Of a stretch of 64,000 bases of DNA, positions 63,180 to 64,000 are shown one piece after another (the stretch's first letter is position 1; each line of letters opens with the position of its first letter). The notes beneath the pieces were generated by a model. That model worked only from the letters and a program-made list of their open reading frames with translations, did not search any database and had not been told where the DNA came from. Origin of the DNA: Liolophura sinensis (taxonomy: Eukaryota; Mollusca; Polyplacophora; Chitonida; Chitonidae); contig NC_088306.1 of NCBI RefSeq assembly GCF_032854445.1, positions 15,371,386 to 15,435,385 of the forward strand, given 5' to 3'. The position numbers were made by a program, and so were the translations under genes.

Positions 63180-63912
63180 GTTTTATGTGTGCTGTGTTTC
63201 CCGGCTGGCGATGCCGGCCGTGTTTCCTGGCTTGTGATGCCGGCCGTGTTTGCTGGCTTGCGATGTCGACCGTGTTTTCTGCATTGCCATGTGGGCCGTG
63301 TTTGCTGCATTGCCATGCGGGCCGCTGTATCTGGATTCCTGTCGTTCGGCCTGTGTGCTGACGCGGGCCATGTTTGCTGCATTGCCATGCGGGCCGTTGT
63401 ATCTGGATTCCTGTCGTTCGGCCTGTGTGGTGACGCGGGCCGTGTTTGCTGCATTGCCATGCGGGCCGCTGTATCTGGATTCCTGTCGTTCGGCCTGTGT
63501 GGTGACGCGGGCCGTGTTTGCTCCATTGCCATGTGGTCCGTTGTATCTGGATTCCTGTCGTTCGGCCTGTGTGCTGACGCGGGCGGTGTTTGCTGCATTG
63601 CCATGTGGGCCGTGTTTGCTGCATTGCCATGCAGGCCGCTGTATCTGGATTCCTGTCGTTCGGCCTGTGTGCTGACGCGGGCCATGTTTGCTGCATTGCC
63701 ATGCGGTCTGTTGTATCTGGATTCCTGTCGTTCGGCCTGTTTGCTGACGCGGGCCGTGTTTGCTGCATTGCCATGTGGGCCGTTGCATCTGGATTCCTGT
63801 CGTTCGGTCTGTGTGGTGAGGCGGGCCGTGTTTGCTACATTGCCATGCGGGTTCTTGTATCTGGATTCCTGCCGTTCGGCCTGTGTGCTGATGCTGACGG
63901 TGTTTACTGGAT
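63180..63912. repeat. 72 bp GC-rich minisatellite, about 9 copies
   Basis: Unit gccgtgtttgctgcattgcc atgcgggccgctgtatctgg attcctgtcgttcggcctgt gtgctgacgcgg, preceded by shorter ~27-30 bp units (63190-63310). It is much richer in GC than its surroundings. The period is a multiple of three, so several frames on both strands stay open. Confidence 0.93.
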
Positions 63913-64000
63913 TGTGATTGTAATGGATGTGTTGTAAATTTTATGATTTTGATTTTGTCTGACATTCGATTTTTTCTGTTATATCTTTTATCAAACGTTT

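Noticed and set aside
63156..63965. Overlapping frames of 141-264 codons on both strands
   Set aside because: All are products of the 72 bp repeat; none shows a recognisable family or a unique domain.

Overview
This is an animal nuclear sequence, most likely from a marine lophotrochozoan (mollusc or brachiopod; I cannot tell which). The reasons are intron-split genes with GT-AG borders, animal-type proteins, AT-rich introns, many copies of a tRNA-headed SINE ending in (AAAT)n, several short terminal-inverted-repeat (TIR) elements, and abundant minisatellites. No bacterial operon, CRISPR array or ribosome binding site is present.

Two intact host genes form a head-to-head pair. MFSD1 is on the minus strand (CDS 23073 down to 12707, 12 exons, 462 aa) and encodes a lysosomal 12-TM major-facilitator transporter. 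BAP18 is on the plus strand (CDS 23509 to 33848, 5 exons, 162 aa) and encodes the SANT-domain chromatin-complex subunit. Their start codons are 435 bp apart, so they probably share a bidirectional promoter. All splice phases join cleanly, and both proteins align along their whole length with the human proteins as I remember them.

The rest is mostly repeats and broken genes. 1-12.2 kb: SINEs and a block of minisatellites (69, 42, 39 and 44 bp periods). 12.2-12.65 kb: a ~70 bp repeat, probably in the MFSD1 3' UTR, each copy holding a hairpin with paired base changes. 23.9-31 kb: BAP18 introns with a foldback element, a RecQ-like helicase scrap, three SINEs and a duplicated intron segment. 32-42 kb: minisatellites and nested TIR elements. 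42.8-44.7 kb (minus): an MGAT4-like (GT54) glycosyltransferase with three single-base frame breaks. 47.1-48.35 kb (minus): a decayed Penelope-like reverse transcriptase with a (TA)n expansion in it. 48.49-49.42 kb: a segment bounded by perfect 20 bp inverted repeats that holds a partial FLYWCH-domain ORF. 54.4-55.4 kb: a two-unit repeat with palindromic ends. 59.5-61.4 kb (minus): a frameshifted TNP2-like transposase. 63.2-63.9 kb: a 72 bp GC-rich minisatellite.

The best leads are the covarying hairpin array in the likely MFSD1 3' UTR, the triplicated 5' splice site of BAP18 exon 4, the 20 bp TIR/FLYWCH segment, and the 39 bp minisatellite whose commonest variants are mostly conservative substitutions in one minus-strand frame.
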